A DNA stretch of 64,000 nucleotides from Marsupella aquatica (GCA_973895155.1 OZ316894.1:20894001-20958000), one strand, 5' to 3'. Numbered from the stretch's first letter, positions 14,281 to 26,057 are shown. A program made the numbers and translations. The notes: generated by a model from the sequence alone, not told the origin.

Positions 14281-16560
14281 ACATATGTAATCAAACACAG
14301 TCACGAGGACCCAAGGTTAGCAAGAGAGTGAGTTGAGCTTACTTCTCCTCTTTCGAGGGCACGTTGAAAAAGTTTAAAGCGTTGGTACAGTGCAGAAATC
14401 AACCCCCAGGAACACATTGAAACCGAGCAGTGCTAGCTAGGAGAGATGTGAATGCCTGCATGGTACAAATAGTACTCACCGCACAACAGTGCACCTGGGG
14501 AGTCAGAATGATGCCGCGTCAGAGACAAGAGTGACGCAAAGACCACTCTGCTGCTTTGGTTTTCCTGTAGTCCAGATTTCAAAGGGGCTGTTCTCAACCA
14601 CAACTGTTCAAATATAGCGCAGGCAATAGCTAGCTGCATGAATGTTGGCATCAGCAGCTTAGAATCTTGGTCCTTTAACTTGCAACACGTCGGGCATTCA
14701 CCATGCTACTTCGTTTACTTTCCAAATGAGGTGACCTCCTTAGCTTGTTGTCGCTCTAGTTCTATGATTACAACTCCGCTCTCACTAACCAGAACCATGC
14801 ATTTCATCTTTGTTTTCTCTCTTAGATTGCGATGGATCACTCTCCCTCCCAGTCAGACGTTCGTTCAGACAGAATCTCGAGTCCATCTCCGAGGACAGGG
14901 AAGGACCACCGGAGCAACAAGGAAGTAACTGGCGGGAAAGGACCCACAAAGCCAAGAAGAGAAGACACAGAGAGGTTTTGCCAGCAAACCGTTCAATTCC
15001 TTCACACCATCATGAACTGACCTTTCTTGTCCAAAGATTTGAAAACCCGTCTTTGCAACTCCAGCTCCCCTTCTGCAGATCGGTAATCGTGCAATCACAA
15101 CGGGATTTTGGTAAGAACGTCTTGAGAAGAATAAGAAATTCTCTGGTACAACAGAAGCAACTTGGTGCTCATGCTCAATAAACTAAAGGAGCTTGTTAAA
15201 TTCAAATGAACGTGCCGAGCTGCTGCATACACTAGAATTCACGCAACTGGGAAAAAGAACAGTTGTGGGCTCCTCAGGACAAACCAAGTGGAAGTCAAGG
15301 CCTGTCGAAAGACGTCAAGATAAAAGCATTCCTCAACAGCGCACGACAAGCCGACAAGAGGAATCCCGAAATTTACAGATTGGGTTTGAGAAAGACAAAC
15401 AATCAACTGGGGATAGTAACGCGTGAATGAGACGAGTAAGACGGATGCTCTGGAAGACAGAGAGACTAAAACTGCCTAAATCATACGAGCATTGGCTGGA
15501 AGATCGAATTCTGAAGAACCTCTACGAATAGACAAATATTTACTCTATCGCTCGCTCGGGAAGTCGACCTTGTATGCGTCGTACACACTTTCCAAAGGAG
15601 AGATTGCAGTCCTCAGAGTCTTGAATCTGTCCCAACAAAGCTCGCAAATATCTTGATGCTTGCTCGGAGTCTTACATCTTCCCAAATACCTTGAGTTTTG
15701 CTCGTAGTCTTAAATCGTTTCCAGACTAGTTCACATTCCGAGTGCGACTCAAATGCAAACCAGCTTACTGCAGCCACTGCTGTAGATAAATGAAGTGAAA
15801 TCATAAAACCCAACGGAATAGTTCCATACTACAGCATTTCCACAAGAGCAAGAACAGGAAACGATGGAAAAGCCCATCGAATTCGTACTAGAAATTATTC
15901 TGTTGCGAGTGCCGAACGGGAATGAAACAGAGCGTCAAAAGATTCTCCGAGGAATGACTTTTCGAGGGACACGCTCGGTCACAGTACAGTAATGATTACA
16001 GCCGTCAGCCCATTAACTCTATTAATTGAATCTGTAAGGATGTATTGCGAAATATCTAAATATCTAATTCACGGCTATTGTCAGTATGGACGCACATTAA
16101 TGCATGGATCTTGAGAGGTTACACTACTAAGGCAAGGCTTTTATAGGGTCGCAGTCATTAGTGACCGTCTGCCGATTGATTCGGGCAGCATGACCTTTGC
16201 GCGGGGTGGGTTTGGGGAGGCAGTCCCGTCCGGGCTGTCCCTATTCTACTTCCCTGCCACCGGACCCAGGCCCACTATCACCTCACCTGCCAAGCCTTCG
16301 TGTGTCGGCCCGCCGAACCCCACCCCCCTAAACCCCGTCCCCCATCGAGTTTGCATACACATAGGATGCTATGTGCTACGTGTATACTGTATGTGAACAG
16401 TTTTGTGCATCTTTGCGTGTTGGGTAGCCCATTCAGTCCCATTGGCTGAATGTACTCATTCCTGCCAGGCCTTTTCCTAACTTATTGCATACCCTGCCAT
16501 TCTATACTTCAACAGTCGACATTCCGTTGCGAGGCACATGTCCAAAGCATGGATTCAGCA
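14281..16560. other. Intergenic, no supported gene
   Basis: The region upstream of the XS-XH gene has several short open frames (for example 14810-15181) without domains or splice support. Near 15600-15730 a block TTGCTCGNAGTCTTA recurs, a degenerate local duplication. A GC-rich stretch lies at 16190-16350. Confidence 0.35.
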
Positions 16561-17545
16561 TCATTTTTGGTAAAATTTGCATTGTTTGAATGGAACATTT
16601 AGGTTGACCTTTAATTCATGCCTTTTTTTCAGAGAGCTTTTTTGCATTGGCTTACGCATTATTCTGCCTTTTTTGCAAAGAGCTTTAAGTTCAGCAAAGT
16701 CCGTTCTCAGTCCCATACGTTTGACAGCAGCCAGAGTAACTCCATATCGGTAAGGCAACATCAATGCTGATATCAACTCTGGTCGATGTGCAGAATGCCG
16801 TCATGATAGAGGAGACAGGGTATATCGGACCATGTACTGTTGTGGTATTCAATTTCATTGCTAGCAATCCCTTCCCAAAGAAATTTGTGTATCAAGGTTG
16901 TATAGAGGTTATCCACCGGGGCATGTGCATGATCTCAATCTAAGGCCCTAGAGGCACTCATTGCCAGCATGATGCCTTACAGAATGGACTTCAGAGTGAA
17001 TTCTATCGTTTTGAGGTGTTGATGACCAATGCTACGTTGCAATCTAATGCCCATAAGTCCTCTTTGAGAGCTTGTATTTGGGATGCCGCGAGGGATTTAG
17101 TGGGAGTCTCTGCAAGGGCATTAGGTTGTATGGAGGCAATCGATCAGTTCCAAGTCATACATGATTCTCTCAAGCATGCGTTGCTCTGCAATGTGAGATT
17201 CTGGATTAATCGCAAAATCAGTCTATTCATGAGTTGGAGGTTGTTTCAACAAACACTCAATTACCACAGTCACGTCTATGGACACAAACGCAAACTCCGC
17301 AACAACAAGGATCCCAACATCCTCAGCGGTCACCACGACTATGGGCTTCGAGTGAGGGAGGCACCCCATATATTTCAACCCAGTCAAATGTCATTCCAAC
17401 CCCGTCTGCTTCTGCTATCATCCCCCGCCCCTATGTGCAATACACCATCCGCAAATCCAGTCCAATCACCAATAATTCAATCGTAGGGCTCTTGCACAAT
17501 AGGTACATCAAGTGGAGTGCCAATATTGGACGTGCTCCAGGGTGA
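16561..17545 (+). pseudogene. Decayed transposon-type coding segment with Cys cluster and Gln/Pro-rich tail
   Basis: From about 16780 a plus-strand reading frame gives RCAECRHDRGDRVYRTMYCC then a TAG, and continues past a second stop into a frame that is open at 17016-17486 (RACIWDAARDLVG, FQVIHDSLKHALLC). A shift near 17230 leads to a Gln/Thr/Pro-rich stretch (TQTPQQQGSQHPQRSPR) to 17545. The Cys/His spacing resembles a small zinc-binding cluster. I do not recognise the family. The in-frame stops and shift argue for a relic. It may be the 5' portion of the unit that continues at 18178. Confidence 0.35.
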
Positions 17546-18086
17546 ACAACATGTCCATGCCAACAAAAAAATCCAGGTGGGCATTTCCATGTCTTCCATT
17601 GTTCGACGCCTAACAAAAGTTTTCAGTGCCTCATTGGATGTCTACTTCGGGTGTGACAGATAGACAGTGTAGAATTCAATATAGTCAATTTAGCACTTGC
17701 AAGTACTGTGTGTTATCGTTCTGTGTTGCACCTTGTTGCAATACAGGAAAATGTTGGATTCACTATGACTGTATGACAAAGTAAGGAAACTTTTTGTATT
17801 CATAGTGTTGTGTCATGCTTAACCTACACTCTTACTTGCCAACATCAATTTCCTTAAATATGTACTAAAGTATAGTGTGAATACTGTTGACTGCAATTGT
17901 CGTGCATTCCAAAAAAATTAAGTCCCAATGATTGGCATTGTCAATCCTTTGCATTCGCAGTCTCATTCATTCAGGCGTCATGTGTAATATGTATTGCAAT
18001 GGTTGCTTCACTAAATGGATATGAAACGAATAAAATGCTACTTACGCTACAAGTGAAGTCAGTAATGGAATGAATGATTCCCCTTA

Positions 18087-18164
18087 TGTGATTAGTAATT
18101 GATTACTGAGTATTCATATATATTGCAGCCTGTGATTGATGGTGAGTATTCATATATATTGCAG
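18087..18164. repeat. Short direct repeat containing duplicated 3' splice-site-like sequence
   Basis: TGAGTATTCATATATATTGCAG occurs twice about 34 bp apart just upstream of the ATG at 18178. Each copy ends in a plausible acceptor. Confidence 0.5.
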
Positions 18165-18177
18165 GTGTGAAGATAGT

Positions 18178-19980
18178 ATGGCGCGAACCAAGAGCCAGGT
18201 ACTTACAAATCATTGAAACCTGATTCGGTTTACTTAAACTGCCTTCCAGCTCATTAATTTAATTTAAGTTAGTTTGACATGTACACCATGTCACTCACTC
18301 ATTGGGTTTTCATTTCAGGCCTCTAAGAAGAGGCTCGCTATGTGGGACAATGCCCATTGCTTGCCCATTGTAGTAGACGTGGAACCAAGTGTGCATGGTG
18401 GTCCATTGTTGGAGGCAAACATGCTAGTGCTGCCCGCAATGCTGACAGCAACACCTGCATCGAATGGTGGCCTCACTCAATTTCAATTTGTTCACTCACA
18501 AGGGCATCCTTCACTCACTCCGGTGCTAGCTCTACCAACACCATCTTGCACGTTGTTGCCTCACTCATTGCCACCTACCCACAATGAGGTCATTGCAGTC
18601 ACACTAACTGCCCCATCCAAACCAGTGCCAAGCACAATTGGAAAGAAAAGGAAATGTAATGTTTGTTCGGAGAACCCTATTCCATCCATCAGGTTCACTC
18701 CACGACAAGCTAAGGTTGGGGTTTAGTATAATGAACAGCCCCGATTGCCCAAAACAAAAGGCAAGGCACAGGTCAAATTTATAGACACATACACATCCAA
18801 CACTGATGTGGAGGACTCTGATCCAGCCCCCAAAAGAGGGACCCGCATTGGCTGTCATCTTTCGGCAGACATACTGTCTCCAACGGGGAGGTTGGACTAG
18901 AAGCCTTCAGATGTGTGTGAATGTGTAGGAAGGCCCGAAGCATGTGCCAACTGCAAATCTGTAAGAAGGGATCCACATGTCTTGTTTGTACATGAATTAT
19001 CAATTATTTACGTGCCTTTCTACAATTGCGACTGTGTAGTGGCATTGATGATTTCTGTCGTACACTTGTGAACAAGAATCAACAGTCATATGCAAGGCTA
19101 AAGAGGGAGTTCATTTCTCTCAATATTTTAATGGCGTTGTGTGTAAGACGTTGCCTTCTAAGAATTGTCTTTCAAGAACCTTTGCACATATGGTTGGCCT
19201 CATTCACAATTGGGTGTACCTCGCAGGAACCACTTTCAGGACTCAAAAACATGCTTTTTTAGTGAAAAATGATTTTCGTAACATGGAAAAAGGTTCATCA
19301 TGATTTTATCTCAGGACATTTAAGTCTAATTTTTTTACAAGACTATTTTACATGGTGTAACCTACCTCACCATGTAGATACATCAAGTTTTCAACTGTTT
19401 TAAGGGATCCTATTATTGATGGCCCTAAATAAGCCAAAATTACTGATTATTTTTGTCCTGTACATAAAGGTTTAGTGTGTGTCACTATTTAAGTTTTGAA
19501 ATATAAGATTATGCTATTAGTATGCATGCTTTGGTAAAATTTTATTGTCTAAAATGCATTTTTTAGAGTCCTTTTGAGTCCTGAAATGATGTGACCCGTT
19601 GCGTGACAAGTCATTTTATCAATCTTTGAAGGACATATAAGGAAAACTTCAAAGTCTCAAATGCTAGATAGTTTAATGAATGTTACCAACCTATAGGATG
19701 TTTATTAAGTATAGTACATCAAATTTTCTATATCATCTCATTACACCCTAAAAATGATATCCTAAAGCATAATAAACTATGGTCACTTTTGAGTGTGACG
19801 TTCCTTTTGGGTCCTCCAATTGTGAATGAGGCCGGTTGCCATGTTTTCAAGAAGCATGGTCTCATTAGTGAAGGGACCCCTCGATTATTGTATACTAAAG
19901 ACGTTGTTGCACAGCAATAACGTGAGGCAAGGAATGTTGCACGGCAAAAGCAGCCAAGGGCTGAATAACCCCAATTTAAG
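18178..19980 (+). pseudogene. Decayed multi-exon gene of transposon character with Cys-rich motif
   Basis: The ATG at 18178 encodes MARTKSQ, ending at a donor (18198/18199). This joins in frame to an exon from 18319 (ASKKRLAMWDNAH...) that runs to a donor at 18960/18961. The second exon has TAG stops at 18724 and 18898 but is otherwise open. It carries paired Cys (CNVCSENP) and a C-x-C...C-x2-C cluster (CECVGRPEACANC). Sequence resembling a further exon (GIDDFCRTLVNKNQQSY) follows at about 19036 and is broken by the TIR element at 19196; coding-like sequence resumes after it (FKKHGLISEGTPRLLY). I do not recognise the product. The pairing of the first two exons is solid; later exons are tentative. 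Confidence 0.5.
19196..19833. mobile_element. 638-bp non-autonomous TIR element
   Basis: The left end GGCCTCATTCACAATTGG (19196-19213) is the exact reverse complement of the right end (19816-19833). The flanks show GGTT on both sides (19192-19195 and 19834-19837), a possible 4-bp duplication. The interior is AT-rich and noncoding, with an internal foldback near 19353-19375 (ACATGGTG / CACCATGT). It sits within a decayed coding segment. The superfamily is unclear. Confidence 0.75.
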
Positions 19981-20334
19981 GAAAATCAAACTTTGGAAAT
20001 TCTGAAAATACCTAAATATTATTATTTTAATATGACAGCAATTGCCTGTCAACGCTTCCGATTACCACGCTTAAAAAATGACAAGAAAAGGGGGCGACAT
20101 GACGCGTCGTTGCGTGTGATACCCTGAAAATGACTGCAACATCACATTTTAACAACACTAAGATTTGACGCAATCCAACTTGACGGGACCAACAGACAAC
20201 GAATAATAAAAATAGAGAAATAAATCTCTGAGATCCTTTATATATGATAACCCATTTAGAGAGATTACAAATAGTTTCTAGCACAACAATACCAATGGGG
20301 AGTTTCTCCTACCGAATATTATTTCGGAAGCGTC

Positions 20335-21024
20335 CTAAGCTGGGCGTCTGTTAAACTGCTCTACTAGATATCTATCTCCATGCCTCTGAATCAAAGGGTC
20401 TTCCCATATAGTATGATTATAATCATAATCTCTAAAAAGAGATTTAACTGACCAATCAGGATAACCTCTTCCATTGGCAACGAGAAGCAGCTCAAAAGAT
20501 TTCGCGAGCTTGCTAAGATACGGAATCAACATGTTAGTCAGGAAACAGTCATCGTCCGACCCAAAATATTTGGGCGGAAATAATGATCCAAAAACAGGAT
20601 CTAAACAAGCATGAAATGCATCGGATTCGATAAGCATTATATTTTTCTGCAGATACGTCTCCGTATAACTTTCAACTTTATCAAAACACTTCAAAAATAT
20701 CCGCTTATTTGAGGTCGCCCCATCGCATAAGTAACAATGAGACTCATCCCAAATATACTTAAATGAGGCCATTTCCATCACAATAAAAATAGACGCTAAA
20801 ATCTGATCTAAAAGGTTCTTCTTAAGAGATGACGAGATCCCTACGTCGAAATTCTCAAAACAGAATCTCACAAATTCGTGAAGATAAGGCCTTGGAAAAA
20901 CGTATACATTCCCAATACAAATTCCAGTTGAGACCGCCATCAGTCGGGAATGCGGTGTAGTGTAACAGAGTAGATGCTCCACATCTAAAACTATGAGCTG
21001 AGTTTCTCTGCTACAATGTATCTC
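20335..21024 (-). CDS. NIF/FCP1-type phosphatase-like protein, copy 1 (exon)
   Basis: The frame runs from an acceptor (CTACAG at 21030-21025) to a stop at 20335. It encodes ETQLIVLDVEHLLCY, then VFPRPYLHEFVRFCFENFDV, KYIWDESHC, NIMLIESDAFHAC and NMLIPYLSKLAKS. The order and spacing follow the NIF/FCP1 homology domain of HAD phosphatases (RPYLxEFL, IVDDSP-like and LLPFLxxLA blocks). The nucleophile motif, normally DxDxT/V, reads DVEHL: the first Asp is kept and the second is Glu, so activity is doubtful. A paralogue lies directly upstream on the same strand, separated by a spacer carrying the palindrome. The 5' end of the transcript is unknown. Confidence 0.55.
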   Translation of the reverse strand, partial: EIHCSRETQLIVLDVEHLLCYTTPHSRLMAVSTGICIGNVYVFPRPYLHEFVRFCFENFDVGISSSLKKNLLDQILASIFIVMEMASFKYIWDESHCYLCDGATSNKRIFLKCFDKVESYTETYLQKNIMLIESDAFHACLDPVFGSLFPPKYFGSDDDCFLTNMLIPYLSKLAKSFELLLVANGRGYPDWSVKSLFRDYDYNHTIWEDPLIQRHGDRYLVEQFNRRPA

Positions 21025-21072
21025 CTGTAGAGAAACACAATACAAGATAAATGAGCCCGTGTGGATGTTGCC

Positions 21073-21088
21073 ACGCGAATAGTCGCGT
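21073..21088. repeat. ACGCG-N6-CGCGT palindrome, copy between NIF-like exons 2 and 1
   Basis: The plus strand reads ACGCGAATAGTCGCGT. It lies about 30 nt past the stop of the upstream paralogue and about 45 nt before the acceptor of the downstream one. Confidence 0.8.
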
Positions 21089-21117
21089 CACGGATTTACA
21101 GACAAATAACATATCCT

Positions 21118-21825
21118 CTACACTCTGGCCTTTGATAAGTGACGTATGTTGAAGTACTTCATAAGAACTTGATCAGCATGTCTCTGCATGTACAGATGCT
21201 CCCATATATCCTCATTCAAAGTCCAATCTAGATGTAGATTTATAATCGACCAGATGGGATAATCCAACGTGTTAGCGAACGCAAGACAAAGCCCGGAATG
21301 TGATAGCTTCAGTAAATGTGGAATGAGAGTATCCCTCAAAAAGATATCATCCAAGGATCCTTGAAACGTCTTTGTAAACAACAATCCACATACACCTGTC
21401 TGGCATGTATGGGATGGACAGGCATCAATCTGGATTATATTCTCTGGTCGATAATCTTGAAACATATCACGTAGTCTGTCCATAGATTTGAAGACAACTC
21501 TCTTATAACATTTCTTCACATAACCAAGATGCCAGCAATGATCCTGGGTGAAAACATATCTCAGCTGCGACAGGTCCATGCTCGACAACATTTCTGAAAG
21601 TATCTGATAAACCAGTTTATCCTCGAGGGTAGACCAAACCATCACATCAAAATTATCATAACAGAATTTTAGAAAATCATGAAGATATGGACTCGGAACG
21701 ACACATAGAGATCCGATACAAATTTCCGTAGTCCACTTGAGCTCAAGAGTATATTTCTTAATATAGCATAGAAAGTTTTCCACTCCTAAAACTAGAAGTT
21801 GACGCGATCTGCTCCACTTAGTCTC
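21118..21825 (-). CDS. NIF/FCP1-type phosphatase-like protein, copy 2 (exon)
   Basis: A 236-codon frame opens after acceptor TTTACAG (21826) with the same GAGA exon start as copy 1 and ends TAG at 21118. The conserved blocks are RQLLVLGVENFLCY, VVPSPYLHDFLKFCYDNFDVMVW, LRYVFTQDHCW, NIIQIDACPSHTC and DTLIPHLLKLSHS. The catalytic Asp is replaced by Gly (GVENF), so it should be a pseudophosphatase or a relic. It is clearly paralogous to copies 1 and 3. A palindrome pair lies upstream. Confidence 0.55.
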   Translation of the reverse strand, partial: ETKWSRSRQLLVLGVENFLCYIKKYTLELKWTTEICIGSLCVVPSPYLHDFLKFCYDNFDVMVWSTLEDKLVYQILSEMLSSMDLSQLRYVFTQDHCWHLGYVKKCYKRVVFKSMDRLRDMFQDYRPENIIQIDACPSHTCQTGVCGLLFTKTFQGSLDDIFLRDTLIPHLLKLSHSGLCLAFANTLDYPIWSIINLHLDWTLNEDIWEHLYMQRHADQVLMKYFNIRHLSKARV

Positions 21826-21910
21826 CTGTAAATCAACAATTTGATTCTCATATTAACCCCTAAACATAACACACAAATTTTAAAAATATAAGTAAACAAC
21901 AAATGTTTAC

Positions 21911-22042
21911 ACGCGCACGGTCGCGTGACTAATGTATCCATAGTTCAATTCTCATATTATGCAATCAATTCAACCACGCCACCCGAAACGATACTCACAT
22001 AACAATATAAATAAATCCACACAGCGATGCGACCGGGCGCGT
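21911..22042. repeat. Two ACGCG-N6-CGCGT palindromes between NIF-like copies 3 and 2
   Basis: ACGCGCACGGTCGCGT lies at 21911-21926. ATGCGACCGGGCGCGT lies at 22027-22042, in the opposite orientation, the only inverted copy noted. Both follow the stop of copy 3 (about 22096). Confidence 0.8.
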
Positions 22043-22095
22043 CACTCACAACACAAAGTCAAAAGTATAAATAAGAATTATAAATAAATAAATGT

Positions 22096-23037
22096 TTACT
22101 TTTCTTTGGCTTCCATTGCACGGTCTTTCCTATCTGATAATATTCTCATGAAATTGTCAAACTCTCGTAAATGGTCAGGATTACCCTGAGTACGAATGGT
22201 CACATTTTTCCTCCAAAGATTTGCCTTATCAATATAATCCTTCTGAAGATTGTCTCAAGAAAACTATGGAATACCATATCCCCGAAGTCGCTCGTGGAAT
22301 TTCAACTTCGGATTGAACATATCGCACAGATACGGATATAGTTTTTTTGAAAATGTGTGTCATCTTCTAGCCCAAAATACGCGTCGGGATACACAGACGA
22401 GTAGAAGCTATTTAAGCTCGTCTTATAAGCAGCATCATCCATAATAATCACATTCTCCTTGTCGTAATCCTTAATATCGGTGGCAATGTCAGAGAGATAT
22501 TTGACAAATAGGGGAATGTCATTATTACTCTTACCAATAGGTCGTGTTGATTCTTGTCCCCAGATAAATTTAATACGGCTCAAAACCTCGGGTCGGAGAA
22601 TCAGCCTTATACATGATAGAATATTTTGTTTCAACATACACGACCAGATGGCAATGTCGTAAAGTTCTGACACCTTCACAAGAAATGTCATTAAGTCAAG
22701 CCTTGGATAGAAAACCTTGTGCATGTGTTTGACACCCCTTGACCGAATGGGCATCCCAGGGCTGCTTTGCTCTGACTAGATAAGTACCCAATTTAGGTCA
22801 AAAATTACAAGTCTCTTCATTCGAATTACCGGACCTTTCTGTATCGGTGGCCCTCTGCGCCGATGGATTAGGCGTCGTCTGTACCTGTGATTTTTGTGCC
22901 AAAGGATTTGGAGCCCGTACTACCAAGGTCTTTCCCGCCTCCGGGAAATCAACGGACTTCAGGATTGGTGCCTTCTTTACTGGTGCCTTCTTTACTGGTG
23001 CCTTCTTTACTTGATCAGGGGGTTTCGGGCTAGGTTT
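22096..23037 (-). pseudogene. NIF/FCP1-type phosphatase-like protein, copy 3, degenerate
   Basis: An exon from acceptor TTTACAG (23038) starts KPSPKPPDQ followed by three tandem VKKAP units encoded by a 15-bp repeat. A shifted frame then carries RLVIFDLNWVLI (nucleophile motif degenerate, DLN), a TAG, and YPRLDLMTFLVKVSELYDIAIW, NVIIMDDAAYKT and a C-terminal helix ending REFDNFMRILSDR..KEK before TAA at 22096-22098. Stops and shifts near 22330 and 22270 break it. The domain order is as in copies 1 and 2. The Lys/Pro-rich N-terminal extension is unique to this copy. Confidence 0.5.
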
Positions 23038-23073
23038 CTGTAAAACATTAGAAAATGAAAAATAAGTTTTATA

Positions 23074-23089
23074 ACACGAACGGTCGCAT
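23074..23089. repeat. Palindrome copy (degenerate) between Ulp1-type gene and NIF-like copy 3
   Basis: ACACGAACGGTCGCAT, about 35 nt after the protease stop and about 37 nt before the next acceptor. Confidence 0.65.
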
Positions 23090-23123
23090 GACTATAAAGA
23101 GAGACTAAAATGAAGTATAATAC

Positions 23124-23960
23124 CTACCCAAGAAGATGGTCGTTCAGCAATTGAATTCCGCCGGCAATGTCAATCATAGCAGCACATATCCCGGTACCAT
23201 GGTTGTCTCCGGATGCCGGCTTTCGGAAGTCCATGTCATATAACGACAAGACAACTTCCCTACGGAATTTCTCAATGTCTGCAGCGGAGAAACTAATTTC
23301 GCTGCCTTGGCACAAACACTTGGCGTATTTCAACGTAAAAACACCACAACTATACCCGTCACTTTGGTGTGGAATATCATTCCGATATATCCGTTCCCAA
23401 CCTGATATATCCACCTTGACTCCATTTCTCCATAGAATTTCGTCGACGTAATACTGCCCAACGATATCGAGCACCTTAGGATTTTGTCAATTTTGAACTA
23501 GAGAATCCAGGTACTCGAATCGTTTCTCCTTCGGATAGACAACTGCCAATGACCAATGTTCTTTCCCAACAATGTGAACTGGAAAGACTAGTTTGTCGTA
23601 TTCACTCATTCTTAACGGAAAGTCAACTGTCCAAGATGCTCGGTCCTCATAAAAAATGGTAGGATCCATGGAGAGAAGCTCAAAATGGTGTGTTTGGAAG
23701 AATTTTACAACCTCTGATTTTCCAACTCTATTAAGAATCAGCTCGAGAAAGCTCAAATAAGCATTAATTATATCATCGGTAAGCAACTCGCGCGGTCTCA
23801 GACACATCATATGTTTCCTCTTGATCGAGTGGTGTAAAAACTTGGTCAATACCTCTTCCATATCCATAGAAGGATCGAGGCATTGATCTATTCGACTACC
23901 CAAATTTTCAAAAAATTGCAAAAAACAGAGAATTCAATACGCCTTCAAATAACGTACTAA
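23124..23960 (-). pseudogene. Ulp1/SENP-type (C48) SUMO protease domain with one in-frame stop
   Basis: Two same-frame ORFs (23921-23487 and 23474-23124) are separated by a single TGA at 23487. The first has LRPRELLTDDIINAYLSFL, the VGKEHWSLAVV block (catalytic His) and FEYLDSL (catalytic Asp). The second has IPHQSDGYSCGVFTLKYA with the Gln and nucleophilic Cys of the family. The full Ulp1 triad is therefore present in spacing typical of C48 peptidases. Such domains are common passengers in plant MULE-type and CACTA-type transposons, and this is the main family-level clue that the array is mobile. The exon start near 23960 is uncertain. Apart from the TGA the domain looks intact. Confidence 0.8.
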
Positions 23961-24081
23961 GGTTGTAGCCTACGAGTAAACAGAAACAACAATAAATCAA
24001 TAATAAAATATAATGACAGGTCCAAAACCCTAACGACAAAGAAAATACTGGCTGCTAGACTAGAAACAAAATCCTTTCAAC

Positions 24082-24355
24082 TTATAGCTTGCGAATGATC
24101 TTTGGATTGGGTGGATCCGGCCTTTTTGCACCGGATTTCTTGGGTGCCTCCTTCGCAGCTATATCACTAGGAGCTCCCCGGGAGTGCAATGATCGATTCA
24201 CCGGACCGGTTTGTGAAGGTTGGAGAGATGAGGCGGGAAGACCTTCGAATGGTTGTGGTAGTTTATTTAGGTATTCGACCATCTGTGAGTCTAACAAATC
24301 AGGTTCCGCAATATCCGCTTTGCCAGTCTCCGGTTGGGCTTCCGAGTGTGTCGTC
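24082..24355 (-). CDS. Short Pro/Lys-rich exon, unknown
   Basis: An exon follows acceptor ACCCAG at about 24357 and reads HSEAQPETGKADIAEPD, DSQMVEYLNKLPQPFEG and a basic tail KKSGAKRPDPPNPKIIRKL to a stop at 24082. There is no recognised domain. It could be the N-terminal exon of the protease gene or the last exon of the coiled-coil gene. Confidence 0.4.
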
Positions 24356-24380
24356 TCTGGGTTATATTGTGGCCGAGATC

Positions 24381-24396
24381 ACAAACCCGGTCGCGT
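24381..24396. repeat. Palindrome copy (half-degenerate)
   Basis: ACAAACCCGGTCGCGT keeps one intact arm. It is about 50 nt after the stop of the coiled-coil gene and 25 nt before the next acceptor. Confidence 0.55.
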
Positions 24397-24444
24397 GAAG
24401 TCAGACTTTAGTCTCTTCATAGTTTGAGCGGATTTGGGAGCCAA

Positions 24445-26004
24445 CTACGTTCCCAGTTCTTCCACTTGATTCTCGGAAAATCGTACATTATTGGTAATCG
24501 TCTCTAGTCTCGATTCACTTGCACTTGTCTCCTCTATAATCATAACACCCTTCCAGTAATGCACAGCCAAAACTGCCTGGACACGTAGCAGCTCGGGTGA
24601 ATATTTATTCCAATCCTCCAAGGAGACTGTACCTAATGGTGGATCGTCAAACTCAAAGTCCGGACGCAGAAAATAGTCTAATATTTTCTTCTTAATTCCA
24701 GCGGACGGCGACGAAGGCTTCCTCAAATTGAGCTTTATTTTAGGTAATCGGTTTGCCTCAGGAATAAGCGAAAGGTCCCTGGCCTTCTCGGTCTCCTAGC
24801 TTCTTCGCCTCCTCCTTCTCCGCCTGCTCCTCCTTCTCCGCCTGCTCCTCCTTCTTCTCGGCCTCCTCCTTCTCGGCCTCCTTCTTCTCAGCCTCTTTCT
24901 TCTCAGCCTTCTCTGCCTCCTTCTTCTCACCCTCCTTCTTCTCGGCCTCCTTCTTCTCAGCCTTCTCAGCCTCTTTCTTCTCAGCCTCCTTCTTCTCAGC
25001 CTTCTCAGCCTCCTTCTTCTCAGCCTCTTTCTTCTCAGCCTGCTCCTTCTTCTTGGCCTCCTTCTTCTCAGCCTCCTTCGTCTTCTCCTTTGTCTTCTCG
25101 GCCTCCTTCGTCTTCTCGGCCTTCTTTTTTTTGGCCTCTTTCTTTTTGACCTCCTTCTTTTCGGCCTCCTTCTTTTTGGCCTCCATCCTTGCCTGCGCCC
25201 TCCTCGCTTCCGCCCTCTCCGCCTCCTCCCTCTCTGCCTTCAGATTCTGTGACTCTTCTCTCTCCTCCTCCTCGCTCTCGGCCTCCTTTCTTGTGGGTTC
25301 CTCCTCCTCGCTCTTGACCTCCTGTCTTGTCGGTTCCTCCTCCCCGCTCTCAGCCTCCTGTCTTGTCGGTTCCTTCTCCCCGCTCTCGGCCTCCTGTCTT
25401 GTCGGTTCCTCCTCCTTGCTCTCAGCCTCCGGAGGATCCTCTCTTGTCTGGCCCTGCCTCCTATCCTCATCCACCCTGTCGGCCACTTCTCTCTCTGCTT
25501 CAACCGCGGCTTGGACTCTCGCTACCTCTGCCAATGCCTCTGCCTGAAGTCTGGCTGTCTCAACTCTCTCCGCTTCAGCTCTTGACTTCCTCTTTGCGGA
25601 AGCTACCTTTCGAGCTGCCGCCTTCTGCTTCTTGGCTTCTACCTTTTGAGTCTCTTGTCGGGACGCTTCTAGTCTAAGCGCTTCTTCTCGGGCTTCTTCT
25701 CAGGCCTCCTCTTGTCTCACCACTTCTAGTCGGGCCGCCTCCTCCTGTCTGGCCTCATCATCCACATCCTCCATGTCTTCGTCGGACCCTGCTGTATCTT
25801 TGTCAGTCCCCTCATCAAATTTATCAACTTGCTGATTTTCATCAATTTCACCGGCTTCCTCACCGTCACTCTCTTTTTTGATTTGGTCATCATCATCGAC
25901 ATCGTTCTGCGGCTCGGTCATCCAATCTAGATCTTGGTCGTCATTGACGTCCCCATGCCCGTTGTTCACTTTGTCCTCACCAGTAAAGCCACTTTGGACT
26001 TCAT
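24445..26004 (-). pseudogene. Lys/Glu/Ala-rich coiled-coil protein, frameshifted
   Basis: Exon opens after acceptor TTTGTCAG (26005) with an acidic region (DDQDLDWMTEPQNDVDDDDQ), one TGA at 25700, then more than 200 residues of charged heptad-like repeats (EKKEAEKKEAEK type) made of imperfect 24-45 bp DNA repeats. A shift near 24770 leads to a different C-terminal domain (KIKLNLRKPSSPSAGIKKK, RVQAVLAVHYWKGVMIIEE) ending at 24445. The central part should form a long alpha-helix or coiled coil. No enzyme motif is visible. Repeat expansion explains the long open frames on the opposite strand. Confidence 0.55.
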
Positions 26005-26057
26005 CTGACAAAAATAAAATATATAAATAAATATAATACACAGTAAAAACAATGTTC

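Noticed and set aside
14638-15426. Protein-coding gene upstream of XS-XH
   Set aside because: Only short overlapping frames in different phases, without domains or consistent splice sites.
20096-20121. A further copy of the ACGCG palindrome near the left edge
   Set aside because: ACGCAACGACGCGT-like sequence has the wrong arm spacing (4 rather than 6), so it was not counted.
25053-25547. 164-codon plus-strand open frame rich in Ser/Phe/Ala
   Set aside because: It is the antisense shadow of the Lys/Glu-rich coiled-coil repeat.
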